Assembly (NCBI GenBank): GCA_013399015.1
Contig: VWZX01005690.1
Coordinates: 1,302,001-1,366,000 of the forward strand
Length of the DNA: 64,000 bases
Reading direction: 5' to 3'
DNA from: Galbula dea
Lineage: Eukaryota; Chordata; Aves; Piciformes; Galbulidae
Position 1 is the first letter of the stretch; each line of letters opens with the position of its first letter. A program made the position numbers and the translations under genes. The notes beneath the pieces are model-generated. The model was not told where the DNA came from. It worked only from the letters and a program-made list of their open reading frames with translations, and ran no database searches. This document shows, piece by piece, positions 15,501 to 27,110 of this stretch.

Positions 15501-18500
15501 TTGGGCCAATGCCTAACAACTCCTTCAGGGAAGAAATTTTTCCTGATACCCAATGTTTTCATTCCCAGCAGTGCATGTGAAAGAGATCAATGCAGATAAC
15601 ATGACAACCTTCCTTTCTCCAGTACCTTTAGTCAAGAAAGCACCAAACTACAGACTCTGACCAACCAACTAGCTGATGCTTGCAGCTTTCTGAATTACAG
15701 CCCTGATGGAAGCAATTGATACAAGAGCTGGCCAAGGGCTTTGGCCTTAAAATTCTGGGCATGTCCCAGTGAACTCATCTGTTTTACTCTTCAGCCCAGT
15801 GCAGGAGCTGAGACACTTAGCTGAACTTACAAGGCCAGGAAATGCCTGGAAGCACACGTGGAATCTCATGCTGCCAGGACATTCATCTGTGTTGCTGTAA
15901 ATACATCCCTGTTTGCTCAACATGAGATGCTGGCCCAGGGGTTTCCTGAAGTAAGCTACTCCTTCCTGAAATCAGAAGGGCATATTTGTCAGAAAGGAAA
16001 GAGAAACACACATTCATTACTTATGATGCTATTTTCATTTGTTTAGTCAACAAATAGGTGGTTATATTATTTCAGGTGGTTTATATTCCTGCCTTGATGC
16101 TGCAGAAAGCTTGGCCAGTAAATGTCAGATCTGATGGCCTCTGTGTTTTGCAGCTAGATACAATCCCCAATATCATTTTCTCAGTACAAATCTCTGCAGA
16201 CAGTGGCTAATTGTGGCTGTTCTCTGATGCAGTATCAGCTGGGATCTGATAACTTTACAAGAGCATAGCTGGAGTACAGTAACAACAGCACCCTCCTCAA
16301 GCACTGCCCAGCTCAAAAGCTTCCTGCCTGACTGTAGGAGCTGCTGGTTTTTCTCTCTCCATCTTTCACTATACCTCAAAGACAATCACTGCTCAAGGCA
16401 GGGCACCCAAGAACTCCACTCTGTTCTTATGTGATTTGACTTGCAAGCAATTTTCTGATAGATTTTTTTCCCTGTGTCCCTCTCTCCCTTTTTAAATGAG
16501 CTGTTCTCTTCTCAAAGCCTGTGGGAGAGTCAGCTCTGTAGTGCCTGAGCACTAACAACTCAGGGCTGTTCTTTCTTTAAGCCAATACCTGGAGCAGGAC
16601 TCTTCATGGTAACCAAACCCTATAGCCACCCAGGCTGCTCCTTTTCCTCTCCCAAGGCCTGTGGTTTGCAGTGTTCCCACCACATTTCTGAGGCTCACCT
16701 TGCAACCAGGCAGAGTCTGGTATTTAACTCACCAGCTGGTAACTTCCTTCTAAACAACCCTTTGCTGCCTCTCATATTATGCAGAATAGCAGAACCATGC
16801 TAATGTCATGCAATGCAAGTGCTGCACTGCCCTGCACCATTCAGCAGAAGACAAAGCCAAGGTCTCCTCTTCAGTTCACAATTAATCTCACTATGACGTG
16901 GGCGAGGAAGTGCTGAAGGGAAGGAGTGGGAGTCAGGACATTCAGCTCCCAGCTTTGCCACCTATTTGCTTTTTCCCTCTGAAGACTATACAATTTCTTA
17001 CCCTTGAAAACAGCAGCAATATTTCCCAGAAAGACTGCAATAAAACCCTGATGTTTACCAAGCACTCAAAGCCTGGAATGGATAGAAGCCTTCTGGGACC
17101 CACTTGGTCTGGCACAGGAGCGTGGGATGCTAGGCAAGACTGCAATACAAACCATGAATAACAGTAATTAACAAATAGCCCCAGAGATTAATATTAATCA
17201 GCACTTTCCATCTCTCCTCCAGCACACATGGATACTCCACAGATGGAGTGCACAGAGGAAAACCTCAACTCTGCAGCATGGTTCACAGGAGAAACTTGGT
17301 CCACAGCTAATTGGCACTCAAGCCAGAGCCCAGGAAAATATAACAGCTGACACCAAATCATCCAAGGAGCTATCACCAGTCAAGCCCCTGGGAGCTGTAT
17401 GGGGTGAGCCTTCAGAAAAGGCACCTGCTGGGGTACCCACCAAAAAGCAAATATAAGCCAGTGGTCTGCAAAAATCACAGGAGCATCAGGAAAAGCATGG
17501 AAACATGTAACCTGGCAAAGGCACTTGGTACAACATTCTCCATTCTATCTGCAAACATGCAGTTTTAGCCAGGACATGGAGAAACTTCACCCCACACACA
17601 TGGTCCACTTCCCTGTCCCAGCAGCATGCTGGAGCTTCCCCTCTGGAACTCAACACAACTACTCATTATTTGTGTTGTTACAACACTTGCAAGCCCCATG
17701 ACAAAGCTGCTCTCAGCATGCTGAGTCTGCTGCAATCCCCTTGCTGAATTCCCTCCTCCACAGGCTGCCTTGGGGCAGGCAAGCACAAACAAGGCTGAAG
17801 ATCAAGTAAGTTGCCTCGGGTGTCACCATGGATCAGCACCTGGAGCCACATCCACAGCAAGCCCTGCAAATTTGTCCAGGAAAGGGGCTCAGAGAGGGAA
17901 TGCTTTGCTTTCACTTGAACCATCTCAGTCTACTCCCTGGCTACCAGAGCAAGGGAGGGAAGTGGAGCTGGATCCCCAGGGCAGGGAAAGATCCCTGTCA
18001 CACAGCATGTGTTCAAAGCTGCTTCCCAGGAGCATCACACAGACGTCATCTTCTGCAGCTCAGAGAGCAAACTGCAGGTATCAACTGACAGCACCAAGTT
18101 TTAGCCATACATTTTAAAAAGCAGCTTCCATGACAAAACATCTGCTCTCAGCTGGAGCCAGGGCTCAGTATGAAATGGCTCCTACACTGAGTTGTTATAC
18201 TAATGATATAGGGAGAAATATGGTGTGAGAAATATGGTGTTTGCCCGGGGGTTGGCTACTTTTCTTAGTCTTTCTCCTTCACCATCTGCAGAAAAGATGC
18301 ATTAGCCCCAAACTCCCAGAGAAGAGCCCCTCTGGTTGCTCCAGGTGGTGTAAATGCAAAGTGTGACAGAAGAACACGAGAGGAGGCAAGACTCTAATAT
18401 TCTTCATTCAAAATTCCTTCAGGTTTAGCAACTGCACAGAGCTACTGACCCCCAGCAGGAGTGAAGCTTCTTTAGATCCATTATTTCAGAAAGGAAGGAT

Positions 18501-21500
18501 TGTGATTCCAGTGCCTGTCATCCTTGGGCAAAGTCCTCTTGCTGAAAGAAAACTGGGAATAGCAGATTTGTTTTAAGCTATTTACTGCTACCCTGAAGGT
18601 AGTGATCAGATAGCAGCACTGCCTTTCAAGTAATTCATTCAGGGTTTGTGTTTCTGCTCCAAGGTCTGGAGCCTTGCAGAGGGATCTTTTTGTTGCTTCC
18701 ACTGAAATAAGGACAAGCAATTAGATATCCATGGGATGCTTCAGCACGTGCCTGCTGCCTCTTTCCCAGGCTTCAGGGATCAGGGATCAGGCAGGCATTT
18801 GCAGGGTCAGGTCATTACAGCACTTGGGGGTTGGCTACCAACTTTGAAGTCTCTCTGGCCAATGCCTCAGATTCAGGTCTAGAAAGAGCCTGTATTTGCT
18901 CCATTCCTGGTGGGAGCAAAGGCTACAGCTACTGCCCTTACCAGCCCTATCATTTTATTCTGGAAGAAGTTAGCTAAGTCAGTTAAGTCCAGGGTTGTGC
19001 TGCTCAGCGCTCATTTAATATTGCCCTTGAAAGTGCACTGTAATGATAAATTTTCACTTCCTTCCCTAGATAATTGCATAACATTGCTGGGCATTGTTCA
19101 GAGAGCTGCTGTTGTGCTCCAAGCCAGAGGCAGCTGGTGTCCCTTTCCCCTTCTCCTCACCAAGCACTGGCAGGACTGTTACCTTGCTGGTTGTGGGTTG
19201 GTTTGGGATTTTGGTTTTTTTTCAACACTCTATCAACTTACTCCATTAAAGAGGCAGACATGACTCTGAATGCAAGTAGCTTTCCAGCAAGATTATTCCT
19301 CCTTTTTTCAGCTTTCAGTGGGGGGGGGGGGNNNNNNNNNNNNNNNNNNNNNNNGGGGGGGAATATCCCATTTATACCAGTTACATCTAAGCCTGTTAGA
19401 AACTCCAATCTGTCAAATAACATTTAACTAAAAGTATCTTTAGGGAGGGAAAACTTCCCACTGACAATATAAATAGCCCATGCCCAGAATTCAACAGCCC
19501 CACTTTGTGGCTGGGCTCTGCAACCTGCATGCCCAGAGGCAGGAGGAATTTTTGTTTCATGGCTTTGGTTGACAGGTTTTATTTTAACAGGGAAGTGGCT
19601 TTCAGCTCTGGAAGCTGGGCTGGCTGATCAAAATGGTATACAGAACAGGACTGGAAGAGAAGGCAAACTTGGTATGGGGTAGGGCAGTAATCTGGAGATA
19701 AAAATTGTTCTCAAAGTAGAATAGCAGCAAGAGTTAAATGAAATGCATCCCTCCAAGAAAATTTCTGCTGGTGGCTTTTTGCACCACAAGACCTGAGAGA
19801 GTTCAAACCTGTTCTTCAAGCAAGGCTGAATGCAAGTTTGGGCATCACTTACAGTGGAAAACCATAAGACAGCAAAAAAGCAAGCACACAGCACAAATAT
19901 GGTTCATGTTCTCTGTTGACAGAAGGTCTGGTCTGTTGGAGAGGAGGCAAGACAGCACAGAGTAGAAAGCAGGGCTGGAACATGAGTATATAGGGACATG
20001 AGGCTTGAGACATTCCAGTATTTGCTCCAGGGAGAGTCCAAACTGCACGTGGTTATGATGTGGTAACAAAGTTGTGCCCTGGGGACATAGGGCAGCTGCA
20101 TGGACACAGGAATCCATAGGGCAAGCTAGGAAGTCACTGATTACACAGGGGACCCAGGACACAAGTCAGGGTGACCCCAGATCCACCCCAGGGCAGGATG
20201 AGGAGAGCTGGGCAGGAGGCAGCCCACACTTCTTATTTGCACAGCACACTGCAGAAGTTTCCCTCCAAACCTGCAGGCTTTGATCAGTGAGGAAAGACAC
20301 CAATTCTCCTGCTTTGTACCAACACATCCAACTTTAAGCCTTCCTGCTGCTGGCTGTGATTTTGCTCATCCTCAAGGCACACAGCAAGGTAAGGTTTTCC
20401 CCTGTGGTTTATGTAAGTATCAGGAATAAATCCAGTGTCTGGGTCACTCTCTTTGCTGAACTGGAGGAGGGCAATGCCAGCTGAGCTGTGCAGCCTGTTC
20501 CTGCCTCCTTCACCCAGGTATTTCTAGTCTCCCATCACCTCCCAAGTCTCTGCTGTCGTCACCAGAGTGGTCATGGTTCAGCTAGATTCAGTTGAAGGGA
20601 GGAAAAGGCACAAAGGAATTTTAAAGTCACTCTTCTATAACAAATTGATTTCTCAGCCTTCAGAAAGAATTTTCATCCTCTGGTGTAATAGGCACTGCTC
20701 CCTTAACTTCATTTGAAAGTAAAAAGCAGCAGATCCTAATTAGTTACATCCACCAGGAACACAGAAATTAATTCCACACAAGATTTTCATGTGGCATAAG
20801 GAAGTCATGCTGCAGACACCAGTCAAAGCTCTGGCAAGATCTGGATCCAACAGGAGCCAGAGCAGGATCCACCACTCCTGAAGGCAACTAAAAATTGCTA
20901 CACCTGGCCACCACAATCCAGACACAATTCAGTAGTCAGAGGTCCTTGTTACTACCCAAGGACTTCCTCTGCCCTTTAGGCTGCCCCAGCCAGGCCCCAT
21001 CAATCTCCTGGCTATAGGAACCCTTCCCAGACATTGTCCTCTCTCATTAGCCACAAGCTCTTTAGATACCTTCCTAAGAGGGATGCATCTGTTGGCTAAT
21101 GGAACAGCTAGCAAAAGGCACCTCAGTAGCTGGTCATGGAGCAGCAGGTAGCATAGCTCACTCCTGCTTCACAGACAACATCCCAGCTGGAAAGGGTCAA
21201 AGGCTACCTCCCTTCCAGACCCAGCTCTCCATTCAGCTAGGCTCTGAGGTGACCAAATAAGAGTCTTAAAGTTCACCTCAGAGGGAACTGGGTTCAAGGG
21301 TTGCCTTCAGGCCACAAACACAAGTCACATAAGCTTATTTGACTTCAGCTGACACAGTAGCAAACACTGTATTAACTCATGAACATGTGGCCAACATACA
21401 AAGTTCTCTTTTGAGTCTGCATGGCACAGATGCCTCATAAAATGTGAAGTATTCTGGGATGAAGAATCCATAGGGACAGCTCTTGCTCCAGCAGCATGAG

Positions 21501-24500
21501 GCAACACACGCAGGAGGTCTGGCATAACTCAAGTCAGTGAAGTGCAAGTCAGCACAGGGAAAAAGCAGTGTATCATCTCCATCTGACTTAAACAAGCACA
21601 TACAAGTCAAATTAACACCCTGAAGACAACAATTGTTTGGATTGCAGCAGCACCTAGAGGTCAGAAGGAAGATGAAGATCACCCTGTGCTGGGCACTGTA
21701 CAGGTACAAGGCACATCCCCTACCCACTCAACATCAGAGACCACAGGGAGAAGGGAAGAGAGCTTCTCTCCCTGCATCTCACAGGGTGAAACACTGAAGA
21801 CAAAAAGAATGCCCAAGGTCCTGGGGAAACCTGAAACAAAGCCAGACACTGATTCCCAATCCAAGGTCTGACTAGCAAGGGTCCCTCTCCCTGCTGTGGT
21901 GGAGACTAAATGTTCTGCTCAGCCCTGTGTTAGGATGACCACATCACTCACAAATGCTGAAACTACGAGTGAGTTGTTCAAAATGTCCCAAAACCAGATG
22001 TCAACAAAACCAACTTTGCATGCTAAGCTATCATGTAATTTTTGCTCAGGCCACCTATTATTGCAGCACAGCTATTTTAGAAATGTTTGTCCTGTTTTTC
22101 ACATCCTTCTGTCTAATGGAGACAGACTGCAAAGGCCTCCAAAAAATCCTGGTGATCTTTTCACAGAATGGTTAGGGTTGGAAGGGACCATCAGAGGTCA
22201 TCTAGTCCAATCTCCCTGCTCTAACAGGGTCCCCTACAGCACATTACTCCTTGTGTCCAGATGGCTTTTGCCTATCTCCAGAGAAGGAGACTCCACTACC
22301 TCCCTGGGCAGCCTGGGCCAGGGCTCTGTCACACTCACAGCAAGAACATGCATTCTTCCTCACGTTTAGGTGGAACTTCCTGTGTTCTCATTTATGAGTT
22401 GCCTTGCATCCTATTGCTTAGCACCATCAAGAAGAGCCTGGCTCCATCCTCTTGCCATCCTCCCTTCAGATACTTCTATACATTCATAAGCTTCCTCCTC
22501 AGCCTCCTCTTCTCCAGACTGAGCAAGCCCAGCTCCCTCAGAAGTGAGATGCTGCAGCCCCCTCATCATCTTCATAGCTCTCCATTGGACTTGCTCCAGG
22601 AGTTCCCTGTCTCTCTTGGCTTTAGAAACCTCTAAACCACCATTCTCAAATGTAATAAGCAAATCCAAATTTGATCTCTGGAGTAAAGAGAGCAAAAAGA
22701 GTCATCCCCAGATCCCTGGCAGTGCAGCACACCACATTTCCACTGTGATGCCAGCTAGCCCCTACTCTGCCAACCTGCCCATCTAGGCCAGACCATCTTC
22801 AGTCACAGCACTCACGTGATTTCAGCAGGAAATTCCTTGCCTGGAGACAAGGGGAGGACAGCACTGATGACTTGGAACATGAGATTAGGGAGACAGGGGA
22901 AACCTGCCAGGAAACCAAAGACACACAGCAGGCAGAATAGCCTGTGAGCTCAAACATGCTAAAGTCACATAACCACTGTGTTCTACATATGTCCTGCATA
23001 CATAGATATCATCAGCACCAATTCCAGCTATTTCTGTAAGTCAGAGACATAAAAGTAGTTACTTCCCATCTGTTCACCAAGAGCTTCCCTAAGGCATCCA
23101 CACCTCCACCAGTCCTGCAAGCTCCTTGCAGAGGTGAGGTGTGCTCCCTCTCTTCAACTCTGCCACCACCTCGGCTATTTCCAGGGGCTGAAACAGCTCT
23201 TGCTGCAATAGTACAGAGGTGCTTTTAACAAGTTCCAAGGGAACCCTTCACTGATCCCCTTCCCTGACCCACAGAACAAGCTAATCACACTCTTCCTCTG
23301 CCATCCTCCTGTGAGCCAAGAGCTCTCCAACCCTCAGGCTCAGAGCACAAAGCTCTTTGTCACCACACTGCTGCTCAAATCCAGCCCAAGTTAATACACA
23401 GCCAGTAGCTGTCACCACAAGGCTTATTCACTTGAGTATTCAGTAAAATTCCTACAGGACACCGAAACTAACGCTGCTAGGGTATCGCTAAATTTCACCT
23501 CCGAGACAGATACAAAATATTTACCTTCTGTCTAAGGTTACATCTAAATGTATCTTAAAAGAAAGCAACATGTAACTCTTTTCCTTTTCCCCTTGAATGG
23601 ACAAAGGCAACACTGCCTTTAGCATTACATGAAGTCCAGACTTGCATAGTTCTGAAAAGTCACTTAGCAAGCACTAGCAGCTGGAAAAAGATGGGAATAT
23701 TCTACAGTGTTGCAATCCCTGGGATATGTGCAGAATGAACTGGAACCATTCCAGAGGGAGCTCTGCCCCGGGAGGGACTTTCTTCCCCATTTCCCTTGCA
23801 AACACTAGTTAATGCTGCCTTAACCTCTGTGCCGAGTTGTGTCCTCTCTCCCTGCCTTCCATGTCAGAAAGCCAACAATTCTTCTGTCTCAGTTTTCCCA
23901 CTGGAACAAGAGAAAGTTGCCTTCTCTAGAAAGATCTGTGGTGCTCAGAGAGCTAATTGCCCAATGTGCATTCAGGTCAGGTACCCACTGTAGCGACATT
24001 AATGAGGGAGATGGAGACTGTTTATGACACAATCAAGGGAAGTTAGTAAACATTACAAAAGCCAACAGCTCTATTGAAAATATGTAGCCCTGCAAGAGAA
24101 CACAGAGCAAAGGAAGGGAAAGGGAGGCCCAGGAGGGAGGAACAAGAAGTGCTTTTATCTGGATTTTCATGTCATGTCTGAGTATAGCATTATCTCATGT
24201 GCTTCCTGTATGTGATCAATAATGTCTCTGTGATGTCAATGCAGTACAGCAATGGTTTCCCCAGAACATGCCCATGCCCCTCTCCCAGGCTCAGAAATTT
24301 CCAGAGTAGCTTTTTAAAAGCAAAGGGCCAAACTCATTGGAGCTCTGGGGCACTGGTGCACACGTCCCCAGCATGAGCTTGACACACACACTGTCAAGGA
24401 CCACAGTCCAGGGCAATCATTTGGTGGCCATAGTGCTTCCTGTGCATTCAAGGTCAGCCAGTAGCAGAAAAAGGCAAATGAGACTATCTGCAACTGTAAA

Positions 24501-26784
24501 GGAGGGCAGGACCTGCAGGCAGGTATTTCACAGCCCAGACTCTGTCCAACAAAAACCCTCAGAGGTTACATGCAGCTAAACTGGATGCACTTAAAACTAG
24601 TACCAGACCAAAACCCCATAGAAGTCAAAGTATTAGCTCAGGCTCATGTAATACTTGCTCAACTCGTCTGTGGGGCACAATCACAGAGCTTGACTTTTCC
24701 AACAAGCCCCAAGGGAGAGCCTATGTTCAATATCAGGAGGTGGCCACCACAGACACACCAGAGAGTCATGACTGCTTGACTGGTTCCAAAACCCTGTGCT
24801 TCCAACAAGTCTCCCTGGAGACTAACAGTCCTGCTGTAGCCACAGCAATGAAATCAACAGCACCAGAAAGGTTAGCAAGAGTAGACCTGGAGAGGTGCAC
24901 AGGACCTGTTTTCCAAAGGATGCATGTGGTATACTTCTGCTGTACCACAGAGCTGTAAATAAGAGAAGGTCTCTGTAAATAGAAGAGTCTTGCCCAGTCA
25001 GCACACAGATTGTCTGCTGTGAGCACAACAACAGAGCAGATGCCTTTGATTAGGATGGGCTGAAGTCAGGAAAATACCAAGGTATATAGTGAAATGAACA
25101 AATATTTCTTTGTGGCATGCTTTGTTCCACCCCATTCCTCTTCCTAGCAGGAGTGTACCTCCCTCAGCACCACCAAATAAAGGGTCCTGGCATCCCTTGC
25201 TGGTACAGGTACCTTCTGCAGTTCTTACACCTGAGCTACTGCTCCCATACAAGAAAACTACACAGAGGAAAAGGGACTGGTATCAAAGTCTGATTTTACA
25301 CCAGAACAGTTGCCTGAAGTTCCACCTGGATATGCCTGCTGGATGGAGTTTAGAGTCACTGAAGCAAAGCTACAAGTTTTTACACTGTGATACTGGTGAA
25401 GTTAAGGAAAAAAACTCCTAAGTTACAAGTCCAGTTAACAGTGCAGTAAAGACAGAGACCCCTGTCAACATGTACTGTCAAGGCCTGCAGAGCACTGCAG
25501 GGAGTTTCACCATGACACACCCTGCCAGAGCCACCTGGACCAAACCACAGGAGAGGTGCTTCCCATTTCTCTTCTATTCTCTCCTCACTAAACAGCTAGT
25601 AGCAGTGGTTCCTGTGCTGCACAGGCACACATTAGTGACAGGCAACCCCTCACCAGGATTTCCTTCACAAAAATGACCAAACTCAATTCCCCAAAAAGTT
25701 TTCAAGAAAAGCAAAAAAGAAAGAGATCCAGCCTGCTGAAAGCCAGCACGTGTCTCTGCAGCTCCAGCTCCACCAGCACAGGCAGACCAACAGCTTTAAC
25801 TCTGCATTCTCTTCTCATTTTCCCAGGAGTTGCAATACAGTACACGACACCCAAGAAACACCTGCTGTGTTATGAGCCAATGCTCATTAAATAGACAACC
25901 CAATTACTGAAAAACATGCAAAGAGAACTGGTGAAAAGCTATTGTATTGCATAGACTTCCAGCATTCTTTTTCTTTTCCCTCTAATCCAGATAACTGCAT
26001 CACCTCCACTTCTGACTGCTGAGGAGAAATAAATTGCTATGGGGATGAACAGCATCAACAAGGCTCCAATCAGTGCCCTAAGGCCTCAAATTGACTCCAG
26101 TTTAGACCTTTCTTTTTATTTTTGGTCTAAATGGAAAGAAAGGACAAGACACAGTATATTCATGAACACTAGCCAGCCTGAAGCTGGGTTTTCTTGTCGG
26201 TTTGCTGTTGGTTTTGTTTGTTGGGTTTTTTAGTTCCCTCAGCCTTGTGTGAATTTCTGTAGCACCCAAATTTAAAGCTGAGACTTCAAGTCTCTCTGCA
26301 GTGCGACCAAGAACCTCCCATGCAAAATGCCCTGCACAGACCACGTTTCAACATCAGCTTCCCGGGCAGAGGAAGCCGATCTCGCCGGGCTGGTGCCAGG
26401 GAAAGCCCCAGTCTCGCTCGCAGCAGCCTCTGCACCCACAATCCCATACACCGGGGATGCCCCATAGAGGAAACGCCACCACCTTCCCCTCCCTCTCTCA
26501 CTTACTCCAGCTGGGTGCAACAGCTTCTCGCTTCCCATGGCCGAGCTTTCCTTCCCCTCCCTGGAAAACCCACAGCCGCCAACCAGATCCTTCCCTTCCC
26601 TCCCGGTTCCTCTCCCTCCCGCCGAGGTGCACCGAAGCTCCACGGGATACAGCTCTGGGACCTCCCCGGGAGGGTCCAGGTCCGAGTCCAGGTGGCTCCG
26701 GTCACCCCCCATGGCCCCCGCTCACCTCGAGTAGAACCGGCGGGCGGCAGAGCCCGGGCTGTCCCCACCAGGCATGCAAGCCAT
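1..26784 (-). CDS. GPSM1: GPSM1 (AGS3), 5' part of gene: coding exons 1-4, 3' end outside window
   Basis: G-protein signalling modulator 1 is a cytoplasmic and cortical protein. In this family N-terminal TPR repeats bind partners such as Inscuteable-type adaptors, and C-terminal GoLoco motifs hold G-alpha-i/o in the GDP form; it acts in spindle orientation and receptor-independent G-protein signalling. Four coding exons are visible on the minus strand: 26784-26726, 1911-1690, 1177-1042 and 742-600. Together they give 560 nt, or 186 codons plus two bases, with matching phases (2-2, 2-0, 0-2). GPSM1 is preferred over its paralogue GPSM2 because of CKAGDFK, YLKEYSKALEYHKHDL, SQEQGDK and AKGKHLSWN followed by PGYLP; GPSM2 differs at these points as I remember it. 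The remaining TPRs and all GoLoco motifs would lie left of base 1. Intron 1 is about 24.8 kb. Identification is confident; the exact upstream end of the transcript is unknown. Confidence 0.93.
600..742 (-). CDS. GPSM1: GPSM1 coding exon 4 (TPR 3 and following insert)
   Basis: A 143-nt exon with acceptor CCTCCCTTTTAG and donor GA|GTAAGT. It reads VGEARALYNIGNVYHAKGKH, then LSWNMAQDPGYLPQEVKETL and QKASEYY, with a final Glu codon split over the next junction. The stretch after AKGK is the family's inter-TPR insert and separates GPSM1 from GPSM2. The next exon would lie to the left of this window. Confidence 0.94.
1042..1177 (-). CDS. GPSM1: GPSM1 coding exon 3 (TPR 2)
   Basis: A 136-nt exon with acceptor CACCTTGCAG and donor AAG|GTAATT. 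It encodes TIGDRIGEAKASGNLGNTLK and then ILGQFDEAVVCCQRHLDISQ followed by EQGDK, a canonical TPR unit with the Gly-Asn-Leu-Gly-Asn helix signature. The EQGDK end matches GPSM1 rather than the ELNDK recalled for GPSM2. The exon enters with one base completing an Arg codon and ends in phase 0. Confidence 0.95.
1178..1689 (-). other. GPSM1 intron 2
   Basis: A compact 512-bp intron bounded by GTAAGT on the exon 2 side and CACCTTGCAG on the exon 3 side, on the minus strand. Nothing else recognisable is in it. Confidence 0.85.
1690..1911 (-). CDS. GPSM1: GPSM1 coding exon 2 (TPR 1)
   Basis: This is a 222-nt exon with acceptor TTTTTGGCAG and donor AG|GTAAGT. It starts with the conserved MEASCLELALEGERLCKAGD and runs through the first TPR helices (TLSAIYSQLGNAYFYLKEY) to HKHDLTLA, with the following Arg codon split across the junction. 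It takes in one base and hands on two, so its phases match exons 1 and 3. The internal Met at 1910-1908 is where GPSM1 and GPSM2 become strongly alike, and it could serve as a start for a shorter isoform. Confidence 0.95.
4220..4330 (+). mobile_element. CR1 LINE 3' tail remnant (possible)
   Basis: The sequence has the order expected of a decayed CR1 end: GGTCTCATCATCCTTCTAAC, then CCAAACTGTTCTTTGG, then TATAATTCTATGAT. The ATTCTATGA terminal motif supports it; the body is too diverged to be sure. Confidence 0.4.
8556..8575. repeat. Poly-C tract interrupted by an assembly gap
   Basis: Six C, eight unknown bases (8562-8569), then six C. The gap falls exactly inside a C homopolymer, so it most likely marks homopolymer sequencing failure rather than missing complex sequence. 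Confidence 0.9.
9241..9288 (+). mobile_element. CR1 LINE 3' end remnant (weak)
   Basis: TAGAACCTTTCCAACCTAAG, then a short run ending in TAGTATTTTGTGA, resembles the CR1 phrase before the terminal ATTCTATGA repeats. It is short and diverged. Confidence 0.35.
15394..15562 (-). mobile_element. CR1 LINE fragment (3' end, reverse)
   Basis: Read on the plus strand it starts with ACAGAATCACTATGCTTGGA and continues through ATCAAGTCCAACCACCAACC, GCCCTGGGCAGCTTGGGCCA and CTCCTTCAGGGAAGAAATTT. That is the reverse complement of a CR1 3' region. It is 5'-truncated, as most CR1 copies are. Confidence 0.85.
18209..18240. repeat. Short direct duplication (AGAAATATGGTGT)
   Basis: AGAAATATGGTGT occurs twice back to back, sharing a G at the joint. 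It is a simple local duplication in GPSM1 intron 1. Confidence 0.7.
19320..19361. repeat. Poly-G tract interrupted by an assembly gap
   Basis: Twelve G, 23 unknown bases (19332-19354), then seven G. As with the poly-C gap, the break is inside a homopolymer. The strand reading G could form a quadruplex, which would explain sequencing dropout. Confidence 0.9.
22161..22640 (-). mobile_element. CR1 LINE fragment with ORF2 C-terminus (reverse)
   Basis: On the plus strand it begins ACAGAATGGTTAGGGTTGGA, AGGGACCATCAGAGGTCATC and TAGTCCAATCTCCCTGC, the reverse complement of a CR1 3' end. On the minus strand the decayed frame contains KRDRELLEQVQWRAMKMMRG, the usual end of the CR1 reverse transcriptase. 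Frameshifts and stops make it inactive. It lies in GPSM1 intron 1, in the same orientation as the gene. Confidence 0.92.
26726..26784 (-). CDS. GPSM1: GPSM1 coding exon 1 (start codon)
   Basis: The ATG at 26784-26782 opens MACMPGGDSPGSAARRFYSR, whose last seven residues match the ARRLYSR end of mammalian GPSM1 exon 1. The exon closes on TCG-AG with donor GTGAGC at 26725-26720 and leaves two bases, completed by the first base of exon 2 to give Arg. The start context is CCCATGG: G at +4 but no purine at -3. The same frame stays open upstream to an ATG at 27060, so a longer N-terminus cannot be excluded from sequence alone. I chose 26784 because the peptide from there is about the length of the mammalian N-terminus. 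The exon sits in a CpG island. Confidence 0.88.
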
Positions 26785-26907
26785 GGGCACCGGGCACCGG
26801 CCCCGCCGAGCCCTGGAGCCGCCCGCCGGTACCGGGCACCGGAGTATGGCAGCGGCGGGAAGTGATGCACCGAGCAAAGAAACTCGCGGGCAGGCTCCTC
26901 CTCCGGC

Positions 26908-26915
26908 TGATGTCA
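26908..26915. promoter_or_regulatory. CRE-like TGATGTCA site in the GPSM1 CpG island
   Basis: TGATGTCA differs by one base from the palindromic CREB/ATF element TGACGTCA and lies about 125 bp upstream of the GPSM1 start codon, a normal distance for such sites. It is an eight-base match, so chance is a real alternative. Confidence 0.25.
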
Positions 26916-27110
26916 GCCCGTGGCGGGCAGTGGCCCTGCCTCCTCCTCCTTCGCCCGACCCGGGGAGAGCAGGGCTCAGCACCCCGGAGGGCATCCTGCT
27001 GCCGAGATGTGCTGGGGAGCGAGGGGTGGCAGCCCCGGGGTGGGGTGGGCTGTAGGTCATGCCTGTGCCCTGTACTCAACATCCCATCGTGGTGCATCAA
27101 CACTGAGAGT

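Larger units (their letters stand above)
1912..26725 (-). other. GPSM1 intron 1 (about 24.8 kb)
   Basis: A long first intron bounded by GTGAGC (exon 1 side) and a GGCAG acceptor (exon 2 side). It contains CR1 fragments (listed separately), two N gaps inside C/G homopolymers, A-rich and CA-rich low-complexity stretches such as about 3018-3055 and 3715-3795, and a number of chance open frames. I found no open frame that also has splice sites, family similarity or start context, so I report no nested gene. First introns of this size often carry enhancers, but none can be pinned down by reading alone. Confidence 0.8.
26340..27060. promoter_or_regulatory. CpG island and promoter region of GPSM1
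   Basis: This stretch is plainly richer in CpG and GC than anything else in the window. It surrounds GPSM1 exon 1 and extends about 280 bp upstream of the start codon, where a TATA-less CpG promoter would be expected. No TATA box is obvious at a useful distance. Boundaries are by eye. It lies at the 5' end of GPSM1 only; the CCDC187-like gene 17.8 kb away starts in CpG-poor DNA, so this is not a shared bidirectional promoter on the face of it. Confidence 0.75.

Noticed and set aside
26196..26235. GT-rich stretch (GTTTTGTTTGTTGGGTTTTT) as a possible regulatory site
   Set aside because: A similar T/G-rich stretch recurs near 44815; it looks like common low-complexity sequence and not a specific element.
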